A stretch of DNA of 64,000 nt from CAWDCV01 sp963728125 (GTDB lineage: Bacteria; Actinomycetota; Actinomycetes; CAWDCV01), in NCBI GenBank assembly GCA_963728125.1, contig CAVSIZ010000001.1, positions 310,001 through 374,000 on the forward strand, read 5' to 3'. The first letter of the stretch is position 1. Every line of letters starts with the position of its first letter. The position numbers and the translations under genes were made by a program. Positions 19,123 to 27,457 of the stretch are shown in pieces. The notes beneath the pieces are model-generated. The model had not been told where the DNA came from, searched no databases, and worked only from the letters and a program-made list of their open reading frames with translations.

Positions 19123-20025
19123 CGTCAGCGTCTCGAGGATGGCCCGTTCGCGGTCGATCCAGCCGTGCGCTGCCGCCGCCTCGACCATGGCGTACTCCCC
19201 CGAGACCTGGTACGCCGCCACCGGCACGGTCACGGCGTCCGCGACCTGGCGGACGACGTCCAGGTAGGACATCGCGGGCTTGACCATCACGATGTCCGCG
19301 CCCTCGGCGACGTCGAGCGCCACCTCGCGCAACGCCTCCGCGGCGTTTGCCGGGTCCTGCTGGTACGTCCGCCGGTCCCCTACCAGCGACGATTGCACCG
19401 CTTCGCGGAACGGGCCGTAGAACGCCGACGCGTACTTCGCTGAGTACGCCAGCACACCCACGTCGATGAAGCCCGCCTCATCAAGGGCCCCGCGCACCAC
19501 ACCTACCTGGCCGTCCATCATCCCGCTCGGACCGACGAGGTGAGCGCCCGCCGACGCCTGCACGACGGCCATCTCGGCGTATCGCGACAGCGTCGCGTCG
19601 TTGTCGACCGACCCGTCAGGCGCGAGGACGCCGCAGTGCCCGTGTGAGGTGTACTCGTCCAGGCACAGGTCCGACATCACGACCGTCTCGTCGCCGGCCT
19701 CGGCGACAACCGCCCGCAGCGCCTGCTGCAGGATCCCGTCCGGATCGGTACCCGCGCTGCCGACCGCGTCCTTCGACACTGGGACGCCGAACAGCATGAG
19801 TCCGCCAACTCCGGCGGACACCGCGTCGTACGCCGCCTTGCGCAGCGATTCGATGGTGTGCTGCACGACGCCGGGCATCGACGACACCGCCCGCGGCTCG
19901 CTGGCGCCCTCGAGGACGAACAGCGGCAACACGAGGTGGCGCGGCTCGAGCGTTGTCTCGGCGACCAGTCGCCGTAGAGCCGGGGTACGACGGAGCCGGC
20001 GCGGCCGCTCCGACGGAAAGCCCAC
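19048..20025 (-). CDS. hemB: Porphobilinogen synthase (5-aminolevulinate dehydratase) HemB
   Basis: Condenses two 5-aminolevulinates to porphobilinogen. 325 residues with both Schiff-base lysines, in LAYSAKYASAFYGPFREA and MVKPAMSYLD, and the zinc-type cysteine cluster SDLCLDEYTSHGHCG. The frame is open far upstream over hemD; the GTG at 20025, five bases after the hemD stop, is chosen because homology starts at GFPSERPRRLRRTPALRRLV. It is the last gene of the rex-hemA-hemC-hemD-hemB operon. Confidence 0.95.
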   Translation of the reverse strand: MGFPSERPRRLRRTPALRRLVAETTLEPRHLVLPLFVLEGASEPRAVSSMPGVVQHTIESLRKAAYDAVSAGVGGLMLFGVPVSKDAVGSAGTDPDGILQQALRAVVAEAGDETVVMSDLCLDEYTSHGHCGVLAPDGSVDNDATLSRYAEMAVVQASAGAHLVGPSGMMDGQVGVVRGALDEAGFIDVGVLAYSAKYASAFYGPFREAVQSSLVGDRRTYQQDPANAAEALREVALDVAEGADIVMVKPAMSYLDVVRQVADAVTVPVAAYQVSGEYAMVEAAAAHGWIDRERAILETLTSVRRAGADIVLTYWATEVAQRLSR

Positions 20026-20030
20026 GAGCC

Positions 20031-21638
20031 CTACTTCGCCTTGCGCCGGGCCGGTGCCCGCCGCTGCGAGGGTCGCCAGCTCGACTCGCCAGCCGCCACT
20101 GCCGCCAGTCGCTGCGCCGCGCCGAAGTCGGCCAGCGCTGCCACCAGCGACGACGTGGAGGCGGTCGACGAGAGGACGTCCACCCGCAGCCCGTGCTCCT
20201 CCGCAGTGGTCGCCGTCTGCGGCCCGATGCACGCAATCACGGTCGACGGGTGCGGCTTGCCGGCGATCCCGATGAGGTTCCGCACGGTCGACGACGAGGT
20301 GAACAGCACGGCGTCGAACCCGCCGGTCTTGATCGCCTCGCGCACCTCGGACGGCGGCGGGGCGGCCCGCACAGTGCGGTAGGCCGTCACGTCGTCGACC
20401 TCCCAGCCGAGCTCGACCAGGCCGGCGACCAGCGTCTCGGTGGCGATGTCTGCGCGCGGCAGGAACACCCGGTTGATCGGGTCGAAGATCTCGTCGTACG
20501 GCGGCCAGTCCTCGACCAGGCCCTGCGCCGACTGCTCGCCGGACGGCACCAGGTCGGCCGTCACGCCGTACGCGCGCAAGGCTTCTGCTGTCTGCTCTCC
20601 AACTGCAGCGATCTTGATGCCGGAGAACGCTCGCGCGTCGAGCCCGTACTCCTCGAACCGCTCCCGCACCGCCTTGACCGCGTTCACCGAGGTGAACGCG
20701 ATCCACTCGTAGCGGCCGGTGACCAGGCCCTTGACCGCGCGCTCCATCTGCTGCGGAGTACGCGGCGGTTCGACCTGGATCGTCGGCACCTCCTCGGGGA
20801 TGGCGCCAAAGGTCCGCAGCCGCGCGGAGACCTCGCCCGCCTGCTCCTTCGTACGCGGCACCAGCACGCGCCAGCCGAACAGCGGCTTCGTCTCGTACCA
20901 GGACAGCTTCTCGCGCAGCGCCACCACTGGGCCGACGACCGCAAGCGCCGGCGCCTCGAGCTCCTCGATCTCGCCAGCGACCTCGCCCAGCGTCGACACG
21001 ATCGTGCGCTGGTGAGTGGTCGTTCCCCGCGACGTGACCGCGATCGGCGTCGTTTCGGCTCGGCCGGCGGCGATCAGGTGCCGGGCGACGTCGCCGATGC
21101 GCTCGCGATGCCCGAGGACGACCAGCGTCGCATCGGCCGAAGCGTGTGCTGACCAGTCCGGATCTGCCTCGGACGTGGTGAGAACGTGCACTGCCCGCGA
21201 CTTGGTGTCGGTGAGCGGGATACCGGCGTAAGCAGGCACTGCCGTGATCGCGGAGACGCCGGGCACGACTTCGACCGAGATCCCCGCCTTGACGCACGCG
21301 CCCGCTTCCTCGGCCAGCCCGGTGAACGGTGCCGGATCCCCGTCCATGAGCCGCACGACGGTACGTGCCCGCCGGGCCGCCTCGACGACCAGCTTCGCCC
21401 GGGCGGCGTGCGCCAGCGGCTGCCCGTCCTCGCCCAGGGAGCCGTCGACGATCTCGGCCTCGGCGGAGCACCACGGTCGGATGTCGTCGGCCCGCACGAG
21501 CTGGTCGGTCAGGACCACCTCCGCATCGCGCAGGAGGTCGGCGGCCCGCAGCGTGAGCAGGCCGAGGTCACCGGGACCGGAGCCGACGAAAGCCACCGTG
21601 CCCAGCTGCTGACGCTTGCTGGTGTTACGAGCGGTCAA
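20031..21638 (-). CDS. hemD: Fused uroporphyrinogen-III methyltransferase / uroporphyrinogen-III synthase
   Basis: Bifunctional 535-residue protein. The N-terminal half is a SUMT/CobA-like methylase (GTVAFVGSGPGDLGLLTLRA near residue 12, VVRLMDGDPAPFTG, EVVPGVSAITAVPAYAGIPLT), leading to siroheme or cobalamin; the C-terminal half is HemD (WRVLVPRTKEQAGEVSARL, AFTSVNAVKAVRERF, IKIAAVGEQTAEALRAYG, DAVLFTSSSTVRNL). The fusion is usual in actinobacteria. The start is a TTG at 21638 overlapping the hemC stop (TTGA), with GGGGGAGCG upstream. The C-terminal RRAPARRKAK tail is basic and disordered. Confidence 0.93.
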   Translation of the reverse strand: MTARNTSKRQQLGTVAFVGSGPGDLGLLTLRAADLLRDAEVVLTDQLVRADDIRPWCSAEAEIVDGSLGEDGQPLAHAARAKLVVEAARRARTVVRLMDGDPAPFTGLAEEAGACVKAGISVEVVPGVSAITAVPAYAGIPLTDTKSRAVHVLTTSEADPDWSAHASADATLVVLGHRERIGDVARHLIAAGRAETTPIAVTSRGTTTHQRTIVSTLGEVAGEIEELEAPALAVVGPVVALREKLSWYETKPLFGWRVLVPRTKEQAGEVSARLRTFGAIPEEVPTIQVEPPRTPQQMERAVKGLVTGRYEWIAFTSVNAVKAVRERFEEYGLDARAFSGIKIAAVGEQTAEALRAYGVTADLVPSGEQSAQGLVEDWPPYDEIFDPINRVFLPRADIATETLVAGLVELGWEVDDVTAYRTVRAAPPPSEVREAIKTGGFDAVLFTSSSTVRNLIGIAGKPHPSTVIACIGPQTATTAEEHGLRVDVLSSTASTSSLVAALADFGAAQRLAAVAAGESSWRPSQRRAPARRKAK

Positions 21639-22570
21639 GGAACGCGCTCCCCCATCACATCGGAGGCACCCTCGGCGAGCAGATCGGCTGCGAGACGGCG
21701 GCCGATGACCTCCGCGTCGCCGAGGCTTCCAGTCGTTGACAATCGGACGGAGGTGGAGCCATCCACGGACACGACGACCCCACGCAGGTAGATCTCGGGA
21801 ACACCCTCGTCGCCCTCGGCAATCTCGGCGAGCGCCCCGACCGGGGCACTGCACCCTGCTTCGAGCGTGGCGAGTAGTGCTCGCTCTGCGGTCACGGCGG
21901 CCCGGCTCGGCGTGTCGTCGAGATCGAAGAGCAGGTCGATGGTAACCGGATCTTCGAGCCGACATTCCACAGCGAGCGCGCCCTGGGCCGGTGCCGGCAG
22001 CATCTGGAGGGGGTCGAGGACCTCGGTCACCTCGCCGAGCCGCCCCAACCGGGACAGGCCGGCGTACGCGAGCACCACCGCGTCGACCTCACCTTCGGCA
22101 ACCTTGCGGAGCCGGGTATCGACGTTGCCGCGGATGGGCTCGACGTCGAGGCCGTAGCCGAGAGCGCGCAGCTGCGCCATGCGGCGCGGGCTGCCGGTGC
22201 CGATCCGCGAGCCGGGCGCGAGATCGGCCAGCGTCCAGTTGTTTCGCGCGACCAGGACGTCCCGCGCGTCCTCGCGCACAGGTACCGCGGCCACAACCAG
22301 GCCCTCAGCCGGCTTGGTCGGCAGGTCCTTGTACGAGTGGACGGCGAGGTCGATGTCGCCGTCGAGGAGCGCGTCGCGCAGGGCGCTGACGAACACGCCC
22401 GTGCCGCCGATCGTGGCCAGCGCCTCGGACGAGCGATCGCCATACGTGGTGATCTCGACCAGCTCGACCCGACGGCCTGTGCTCGTGGTGATGGCGTCGG
22501 CGACGCTGCGCGACTGCGCGAGGGCGAGCGCGCTGCGTCGGGTGCCCAGCCGAATCGGTCGATCAGTCAC
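21635..22570 (-). CDS. hemC: Hydroxymethylbilane synthase HemC
   Basis: Polymerises four porphobilinogens into hydroxymethylbilane. 311 residues; the dipyrromethane cofactor cysteine is in LEAGCSAPVGALAEI (Cys240) and the N-terminal IRLGTRRSALALAQ and HSYKDLPT motifs are intact. The start is GTG 22570, overlapping the hemA stop by 8 bases; earlier in-frame ATGs fall inside hemA. It is coupled to hemD by a TTGA overlap. Confidence 0.95.
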   Translation of the reverse strand: MTDRPIRLGTRRSALALAQSRSVADAITTSTGRRVELVEITTYGDRSSEALATIGGTGVFVSALRDALLDGDIDLAVHSYKDLPTKPAEGLVVAAVPVREDARDVLVARNNWTLADLAPGSRIGTGSPRRMAQLRALGYGLDVEPIRGNVDTRLRKVAEGEVDAVVLAYAGLSRLGRLGEVTEVLDPLQMLPAPAQGALAVECRLEDPVTIDLLFDLDDTPSRAAVTAERALLATLEAGCSAPVGALAEIAEGDEGVPEIYLRGVVVSVDGSTSVRLSTTGSLGDAEVIGRRLAADLLAEGASDVMGERVP

Positions 22571-23873
22571 CGTCGTGCTCGCTGGACGGGGGAAGACGCA
22601 CCTGCTCCACGCCGCGTGAGTCGAGGTCGAACAGCTGGCGAAGCACCTGCGCGTACGTGTCGCCACCGGGAGCAGTGGCGAGCTCCTTCATCCGTACGGT
22701 CGGCGCATGAAGCAGCTTGTCGACGACGCGGCGCACAGTTTGGGCAACCTCTTCGCGGCTGCTCGCGTCGAGATCGGGAAGCCGTCCGGTGAGCCGGGTG
22801 AGCTCGGCGTCGACAACGTCGGCAGCCCGGCTGCGTAACGCAACCACCGTCGGCGTGACCCCCGCGGCCTGCGACCAGCCGGCGAACGCCGTCGTCTCGG
22901 CCGTGACGATCGCGCGCACCGCAACGAGATCATCGCCATGCTGCGCGGGCGCGAGCACCTCAGCCAGCCGAGCCAGATCGATAACGACGACGCCTGGCAC
23001 CTGCCCTACACCGGGGTCGACGTCGTGGGGTAGAGCGAGATCGAGCACCACGAGCGGCCGATCGGACCGGCGGGCCTGCGCGCGGGCGACCAGGTCGGCG
23101 GTGATCACGGTGCCGACGGCGCCCGTGCACGACACGACGATGTCGACGCCCGCCATGGCGTCGAGGAGGCCGTCGAGCGCGACCGCCGAGCCGTCGACCG
23201 AGGCGGCGAGCTGTTCAGCGCGGACATAGGTCCGGTTGGCGACGACGATCTCCCGCACGCCGTACCGGCCGAGAGTCGCAGCGCTCAGGGCGCTCATGCT
23301 GCCCGCGCCCACGACGAGCGCGCTGCGGCCGGCCAGCCCGTCGAGCGCCGGCGCGGCGAGATCGAGAGCGACACCTACGAGAGAGGCGCCAACGCGGTCG
23401 ATGCCCGTCTCCGTGTGCGCGCGCTTGCCCACCCGCAGCGCCTGCTGGAAGAGCTCGTGGAGCACCCGCCCGGTAGTGCCGCCGTCCTGAGCGGCGCGCA
23501 GGGCCGTACGGAGCTGGCCGAGGATCTGCGGCTCCCCGACGACCATGGAGTCCAGGCCGCAGGCGACGGAGAACAGGTGGTGGACGGCGCGGTTCTCGTA
23601 GTGGACGTAGAGGTGCGCAGTCAGCTCGTCGACGGCGACGCCGGTGTGCCGCGCCAGCAGCTCCGTGGCATCGAAGAGCGCGGCGTGGAAGCGCTCCACG
23701 CCCAGGTAGAGCTCGACCCGGTTGCAGGTGGCGAGCGCGACGACCTCGTCGATGTGCGGCGAGCCCGCGACATCGAGGGTCAGCTTGGCGACGCCATCCG
23801 CGTCGAGTGCCACGCGCTCGAGCAGGGCGACGGGAGCGGTGCGGTGGCTGATGCCGACGACCAGGATGCTCAT
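22563..23873 (-). CDS. hemA: Glutamyl-tRNA reductase HemA
   Basis: First committed enzyme of the C5 heme pathway, reducing glutamyl-tRNA with NADPH. 436 residues with the catalytic cysteine at position 50 in ALATCNRVELY, the SVACGLDSMVVGEPQILGQ motif, the NADPH loop VVGAGSMSALSAATL and a C-terminal dimerisation helix. ATG 23873 overlaps the rex stop (ATGA). Expression is expected to follow NADH/NAD+ through Rex because it shares the rex transcript. Confidence 0.95.
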   Translation of the reverse strand: MSILVVGISHRTAPVALLERVALDADGVAKLTLDVAGSPHIDEVVALATCNRVELYLGVERFHAALFDATELLARHTGVAVDELTAHLYVHYENRAVHHLFSVACGLDSMVVGEPQILGQLRTALRAAQDGGTTGRVLHELFQQALRVGKRAHTETGIDRVGASLVGVALDLAAPALDGLAGRSALVVGAGSMSALSAATLGRYGVREIVVANRTYVRAEQLAASVDGSAVALDGLLDAMAGVDIVVSCTGAVGTVITADLVARAQARRSDRPLVVLDLALPHDVDPGVGQVPGVVVIDLARLAEVLAPAQHGDDLVAVRAIVTAETTAFAGWSQAAGVTPTVVALRSRAADVVDAELTRLTGRLPDLDASSREEVAQTVRRVVDKLLHAPTVRMKELATAPGGDTYAQVLRQLFDLDSRGVEQVRLPPSSEHDGD

Positions 23874-24595
23874 CGGCTGCCTGCTCGAGCCAGCGGCGTC
23901 CGGCCGTTCTGCTGGGGCAGCGCCGTGACGGCAGCGACATCGACCTTGCGCTGCTCGTGGAAGGCGAGGATCTGCAGCTCGATCGCCAGATCGACCTTGC
24001 GTACGTCGACCTCCTCGGGGACGACGAGCACGAGCGGGGCGAAGTTGAGGATGCTGCCCACTCCTGCAGCAACCAGCCGGTCGCACACCTCTTGGGCCGC
24101 CGTCGCCGGGGTGGCGATCACGCCGATCGCTGGCCCGAGCCCGCAAACCAGCCGCTCGAGCTCCGACACGTGGCGGACGGCGAGACCAGCGACGACCTCG
24201 CCGACGCGAGCCGGGTCGGCGTCGAGCAGGGCGGCGATGTGGAAGCCGCGCGACGCGAACCCGCCGTAGTTGGCGAGCGCGTGGCCGAGGTTGCCGATGC
24301 CGACGATGACGACCGGCCAATCCTGGGTGAGGCCGAGCTCGCGGGCGATCTGGTACACGAGGTAGTCGACGTCGTAGCCGACGCCGCGGGTGCCGTACGA
24401 ACCGAGGTAAGACAAGTCCTTACGCAGCTTCGCCGAACCGACGCCCGCGGCGGCCGCCAGGTCCTCAGAGGAGACGGTGGGGATGCCGTGGTCCTGCAGT
24501 GCGGACAACGCCCGCAGGTAGATGGGCAGCCGCGCCACCGTGGCCTCGGGGATGCCCCGCGGCCGCGAGGAGGTACGCGCTGGCTCTGCGGCCAT
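23870..24595 (-). CDS. rex: Redox-sensing transcriptional repressor Rex
   Basis: NADH/NAD+-responsive repressor, 241 residues: an N-terminal winged helix (residues about 15-75, with SSEDLAAAAGVGSAKLRKDLSYLG) and a Rossmann domain with VVIVGIGNLGHALANYGGF, followed by the swapped C-terminal helix. ATG 24595 is chosen, because the longer open frame to 24676 would run over the operator. A Rex operator lies 56 bases upstream of the start. Together with the hemA, hemC, hemD, hemB order this is the rex-hemACD arrangement described in Streptomyces coelicolor, where Rex represses its own operon. Confidence 0.95.
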   Translation of the reverse strand: MAAEPARTSSRPRGIPEATVARLPIYLRALSALQDHGIPTVSSEDLAAAAGVGSAKLRKDLSYLGSYGTRGVGYDVDYLVYQIARELGLTQDWPVVIVGIGNLGHALANYGGFASRGFHIAALLDADPARVGEVVAGLAVRHVSELERLVCGLGPAIGVIATPATAAQEVCDRLVAAGVGSILNFAPLVLVVPEEVDVRKVDLAIELQILAFHEQRKVDVAAVTALPQQNGRTPLARAGSR

Positions 24596-24650
24596 GGTTG
24601 CTCGACGATCCTCCCCGACGTACGCCCCGGGCTCGAACGAGGCTAGTTCC

Positions 24651-24668
24651 TTGTGAACGGATGCACAA
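24651..24668 (-). promoter_or_regulatory. Rex operator (ROP)
   Basis: TTGTGAACGGATGCACAA differs from the known ROP consensus TTGTGAA-N4-TTCACAA at one position (TGCACAA for TTCACAA). It lies between the glutaredoxin gene and rex, in the promoter region of the rex-hem operon, so autoregulation of the operon is expected. Confidence 0.88.
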
Positions 24669-24746
24669 AAGCGCAACGGGTTCCGCTGTACCTACGCTGT
24701 CGAACGGCTCCCGGTTCTGCCTCACCCCCGGGAGACGATCCGAACC

Positions 24747-24989
24747 TCACGCAGTCAGCGCGGCGCGAAGGCGCTCTTCGGAGACGTACCAGAAATCGTG
24801 CTGCTGCCCGTCGATCAGGGTCACGGGGATCTGCTCCCAATAACGCGCGTTCAGCTCCTCGTCCCGAGTGATGTCGACCTCGTGCCAGGGCACGCCGAGC
24901 TCATCGGTGACGCGCACGACGACGGCGCGCGCTGCATCGCAGAGATGACAGCCCGGCTTGGCCAGCAGAGTGACCACGTGCTCCGCCAT
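24747..24989 (-). CDS. Glutaredoxin-like (DUF836) protein
   Basis: 80 residues of the Glrx-2/DUF836 type with redox motif KPGCHLC (Cys14, Cys17), VPWHEVDITRDEELNARY and the cis-proline in EQIPVTLIDG. It probably reduces protein disulfides; the partner is unknown. ATG 24989 is preferred over the longer open frame because homology starts there. Placement directly upstream of rex is conserved in Streptomyces and Mycobacterium (Rv0508 region). It is divergent from the HAD gene across 23 bases. Confidence 0.85.
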   Translation of the reverse strand: MAEHVVTLLAKPGCHLCDAARAVVVRVTDELGVPWHEVDITRDEELNARYWEQIPVTLIDGQQHDFWYVSEERLRAALTA

Positions 24990-25012
24990 GCCGGTCAGCG
25001 TAGGTTGGCGGA

Positions 25013-25885
25013 GTGCGCGGACGCGTGAAGAGCCGGCGCCGCGCTGATCCACATGCCGTCGACGCAGGTGAGGCAGCCGCGAAGGCAGCGGCCGAGGCCG
25101 CGCGTCGCGCACATGCTGCCGATCCGACCGCCGCCGCGTTCTTCGACGTCGACAACACGATGCTGCGTGGCTCGTCGCTCTATTACTTGGCTCGCGGGTT
25201 CGTCAAGCGCGGATTCGTCGATGGCCGCGAGATCGCCCGATTCGCCAGGGACCAGCTCAAGTTTCGGTTCATCGGCGCCGAGGACGTCGGCCTGATTACC
25301 TCCGCCAAGGACGCAGCGCTCGCTCTCGCCGCAGGTCAACCCGTCGCTGCGCTGGCTCGCGTCGGCGAGGAGGTCTTCGACTCGGTCATGATCCAGCGGA
25401 TCTATCCCGGCACCCGCGCGCTCGCGCAGCGCCATCTCGACGCCGGGCAGCGCGTGTGGCTGGTCACCGCGACCCCGGTCGAGATCGCCGATCTCATCGC
25501 CCGCCGGCTCGGGCTGACCGGTGCGCTCGGCACCGTGTCCGAGATCGAGGACGGCTGCTACACCGGCCGGCTGGTCGGGGAGACCCTGCACGGTCCGGCC
25601 AAGGCGGAAGGGGTACGCGCGCTCGCCGAGCGCGAGGGTCTCGACCTGCGTCGCTGCGCGGCGTACTCCGACTCCGCGAACGACATTCCGATGCTGTCGC
25701 TCGTGGGGTCACCGCACGCCATCAACCCCGATGCGCGGCTGCGGCGGTATGCCCGCGCGAACGGATGGCCGGTGCGCGACTTCCGCACCGGCCGGACGGC
25801 CGTACGCCGCGGGTTCTCGACCGTGGCCGCCGGAGGAGCAATCGTCGCCGCCGGCGTCGCGCTCAGGAGAAGGTCGATTCGGTAG
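25013..25885 (+). CDS. HAD-IB family phosphatase (SerB-like)
   Basis: 290 residues. HAD motif I FFDVDNTMLRGSS near residue 43, motif II LVTATP, the conserved lysine in HGPAKAEGV and motif III AAYSDSANDIPMLSLVG are all present, followed by a hydrophobic C-terminal segment (VAAGGAIVAAGVALRRR) that may anchor it in the membrane. Related proteins are called SerB1 in mycobacteria (Rv0505c) and may dephosphorylate phosphoserine or other small phosphates. The GTG at 25013 has a basic N-terminus of about 35 residues before the domain; the true start could be further in. Confidence 0.82.
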   Translation: MRGRVKSRRRADPHAVDAGEAAAKAAAEAARRAHAADPTAAAFFDVDNTMLRGSSLYYLARGFVKRGFVDGREIARFARDQLKFRFIGAEDVGLITSAKDAALALAAGQPVAALARVGEEVFDSVMIQRIYPGTRALAQRHLDAGQRVWLVTATPVEIADLIARRLGLTGALGTVSEIEDGCYTGRLVGETLHGPAKAEGVRALAEREGLDLRRCAAYSDSANDIPMLSLVGSPHAINPDARLRRYARANGWPVRDFRTGRTAVRRGFSTVAAGGAIVAAGVALRRRSIR

Positions 25886-25946
25886 TCGCGCTCGCCGCGA
25901 GGGGAGCACACTTTGAATCGAGTTGTTCCAAGTCTCGCCAAACCGA

Positions 25947-25985
25947 GGAGTGCCGGCCTCCGAACACTAGAGGCTTCAGCACTCC
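25947..25985 (+). promoter_or_regulatory. Leader hairpin upstream of the BldN-like sigma gene
   Basis: Outer arms GGAGTGC (25947-25953) and GCACTCC (25979-25985) enclose inner arms GCCTC (25956-25960) and GAGGC (25970-25974) around a 9-base loop. It lies 62 bases after the HAD stop and 40 bases before the sigma start, so it may be a terminator of the HAD gene or part of the sigma-gene leader. Confidence 0.4.
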
Positions 25986-26024
25986 ACTCCCGGGAGGTCG
26001 TGTGCTCGCGCCGGAGGTCGGCTC

Positions 26025-26597
26025 GTGACTGCACCGGACCCCTACGCCGACCTCACCCTCGAGGAACTGGTCGCGCGCGCTCGAGCCGGTGACGGCGGCG
26101 CCTTCGCCCGGTTGCACGACCGCTACGTGGACGACGTCTTCCGCTACGTCTACCTTCGCGTCGGCGGAGCCGATCTGGCCGAGGACCTCACCGCCGCCGC
26201 CATGCTGCGCGCGCACGCGCGAATTCCCTCGTTCCGCTGGCCTGCCCCCGAGATCGGCGCCTGGCTGGTGCTCGCGGCCCGGACTCTGATCGAGGAGCAG
26301 TACGGCGTCGGGCGCTATCGCCTGGAGGTCAACGAGCTCGCGGGCCTCGACCCCGCATCGCTCGACAGCCTGCGCCGGCTGTCATCCGATCAGCAGGAAT
26401 GCGTGTCCCTGCGGTTCCTGCAGGGCTTCTCCGTTGCCGCGACCGCACGGATCCTCGAGGTCAAGCCAGCGGCGGTTGCCGTGCTGCAGTGGCAGGCGCT
26501 GCGCTCGCTGGTGCCGGACGTCGGCCTGGAATTGTTCGAGACGACACCGGACGAGCGCCCACGGCCATCCGCGCACTCGCAGGAGTCGGCCGCATGA
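26025..26597 (+). CDS. ECF sigma factor, BldN-like
   Basis: 190 residues. Region 2 spans about residues 28-85 (FARLHDRYVDDVFRYVYLRVGGADLAEDLTAAAMLRAH in two parts) and region 4 about residues 118-165 (LRRLSSDQQECVSLRFLQGFSVAATARILEVKPAAVAVLQ). The gene sits beside rex-hem, glutaredoxin and HAD genes and directly before a DUF5667 gene, the order seen around bldN-rsbN in Streptomyces. BldN controls aerial development there; here the role is inferred from position and may differ. The GTG at 26025 follows GAGG; the stop overlaps the next start (ATGA), implying stoichiometric synthesis with the partner. Confidence 0.8.
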   Translation: MTAPDPYADLTLEELVARARAGDGGAFARLHDRYVDDVFRYVYLRVGGADLAEDLTAAAMLRAHARIPSFRWPAPEIGAWLVLAARTLIEEQYGVGRYRLEVNELAGLDPASLDSLRRLSSDQQECVSLRFLQGFSVAATARILEVKPAAVAVLQWQALRSLVPDVGLELFETTPDERPRPSAHSQESAA

Positions 26598-27451
26598 GCA
26601 GCGGCGGACCTGCCTGGCGCAAGCTCGGCCGCAGCTGGCGGTCCGCGCTGCCCCGGCAGGTGCCGCCTCCCGCTCGCCGGCTCGCGGCCACCCTGGACGA
26701 TCCAGCGACGGCGCGACCACAACCGGGCTCCGACGAAGCCGTCCTCGCCGAAGCAGCCGGCCGGCTGCCCTTCGTCGCCGTCCGAGCCACACCGGAGTTC
26801 CGTACGGCGCTGCACGATCGCCTGCTCGAGGAACCGAGCCCCGTTCCCGCACGTACGCCGCTGCCCGTTGCCCCGCCTGACGAACCGCCAGTCGATCCTC
26901 CGCAGCCACGTGCCCGGCGCGAGATCCGTCCGGGGGTGCGCATCGCCGTCATCGCCGCCGTGGTCGGGCTGGCGCTGCTGGGCGGTGCTACGGCCGCCGT
27001 GGCGGCGAGCGGGGACGCACTTCCCGGCTCGCCGCTGTACGCCGCCAAGCGCAGTGTCGAGCAGGTGCAGCTGGCCTTCACCTTTGAGAAGGTCGCGCGC
27101 GGTGAGCGGCTGCTCGAACTCGCCGATCTGAGGGTCGACGAGGCCGAGGAGCTGCTGGCTCGGGACGGGTCAGCCGCGCTGTCGTCGGGTGATATCGAAG
27201 CCGTCAACGAGGCGCTGTCCGGTGCGCACCGCAGGGTGGTGGAGGCCGACGACGTGCTGCTCACTGCGTACCGACTGTCCGGCGATGCCCAACCCGCGCA
27301 ATCCCTCGGCGAGGCCGCGCAGGAGCTGCACGATCGGCTGGTCGCGCTACCCCCGGCGGCGGCCGAACTCGAGGCGAACTCGGCAGCCCTGGTCGCGACG
27401 CTCGAGCAGGTGCTGCTGCGTACCAGCTCGGTCTCGGCGAACTCGCGCTGA
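26594..27451 (+). CDS. DUF5667 membrane protein, probable anti-sigma factor (RsbN-like)
   Basis: 285 residues. The N-terminal cytoplasmic part (1-115) includes ATPEFRTALHDRLLEE and a proline-rich stretch; one membrane helix (about 118-140, VRIAVIAAVVGLALLGGATAAVA) is followed by the DUF5667 domain with LPGSPLYAAKRSVEQVQLAFTFEKVARGE in pieces, then a helical extracytoplasmic region. A membrane protein translationally coupled to an ECF sigma factor is normally its anti-sigma factor, and the Streptomyces pair BldN/RsbN has this layout. Convergent with the acyltransferase gene, six bases apart. Confidence 0.78.
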   Translation: MSSGGPAWRKLGRSWRSALPRQVPPPARRLAATLDDPATARPQPGSDEAVLAEAAGRLPFVAVRATPEFRTALHDRLLEEPSPVPARTPLPVAPPDEPPVDPPQPRARREIRPGVRIAVIAAVVGLALLGGATAAVAASGDALPGSPLYAAKRSVEQVQLAFTFEKVARGERLLELADLRVDEAEELLARDGSAALSSGDIEAVNEALSGAHRRVVEADDVLLTAYRLSGDAQPAQSLGEAAQELHDRLVALPPAAAELEANSAALVATLEQVLLRTSSVSANSR

Positions 27452-27457
27452 GGAGCG

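Noticed and set aside
20026..21474. N-terminal extension of hemB over hemD
   Set aside because: No homology, and a GTG directly after the hemD stop gives a normal-length HemB.
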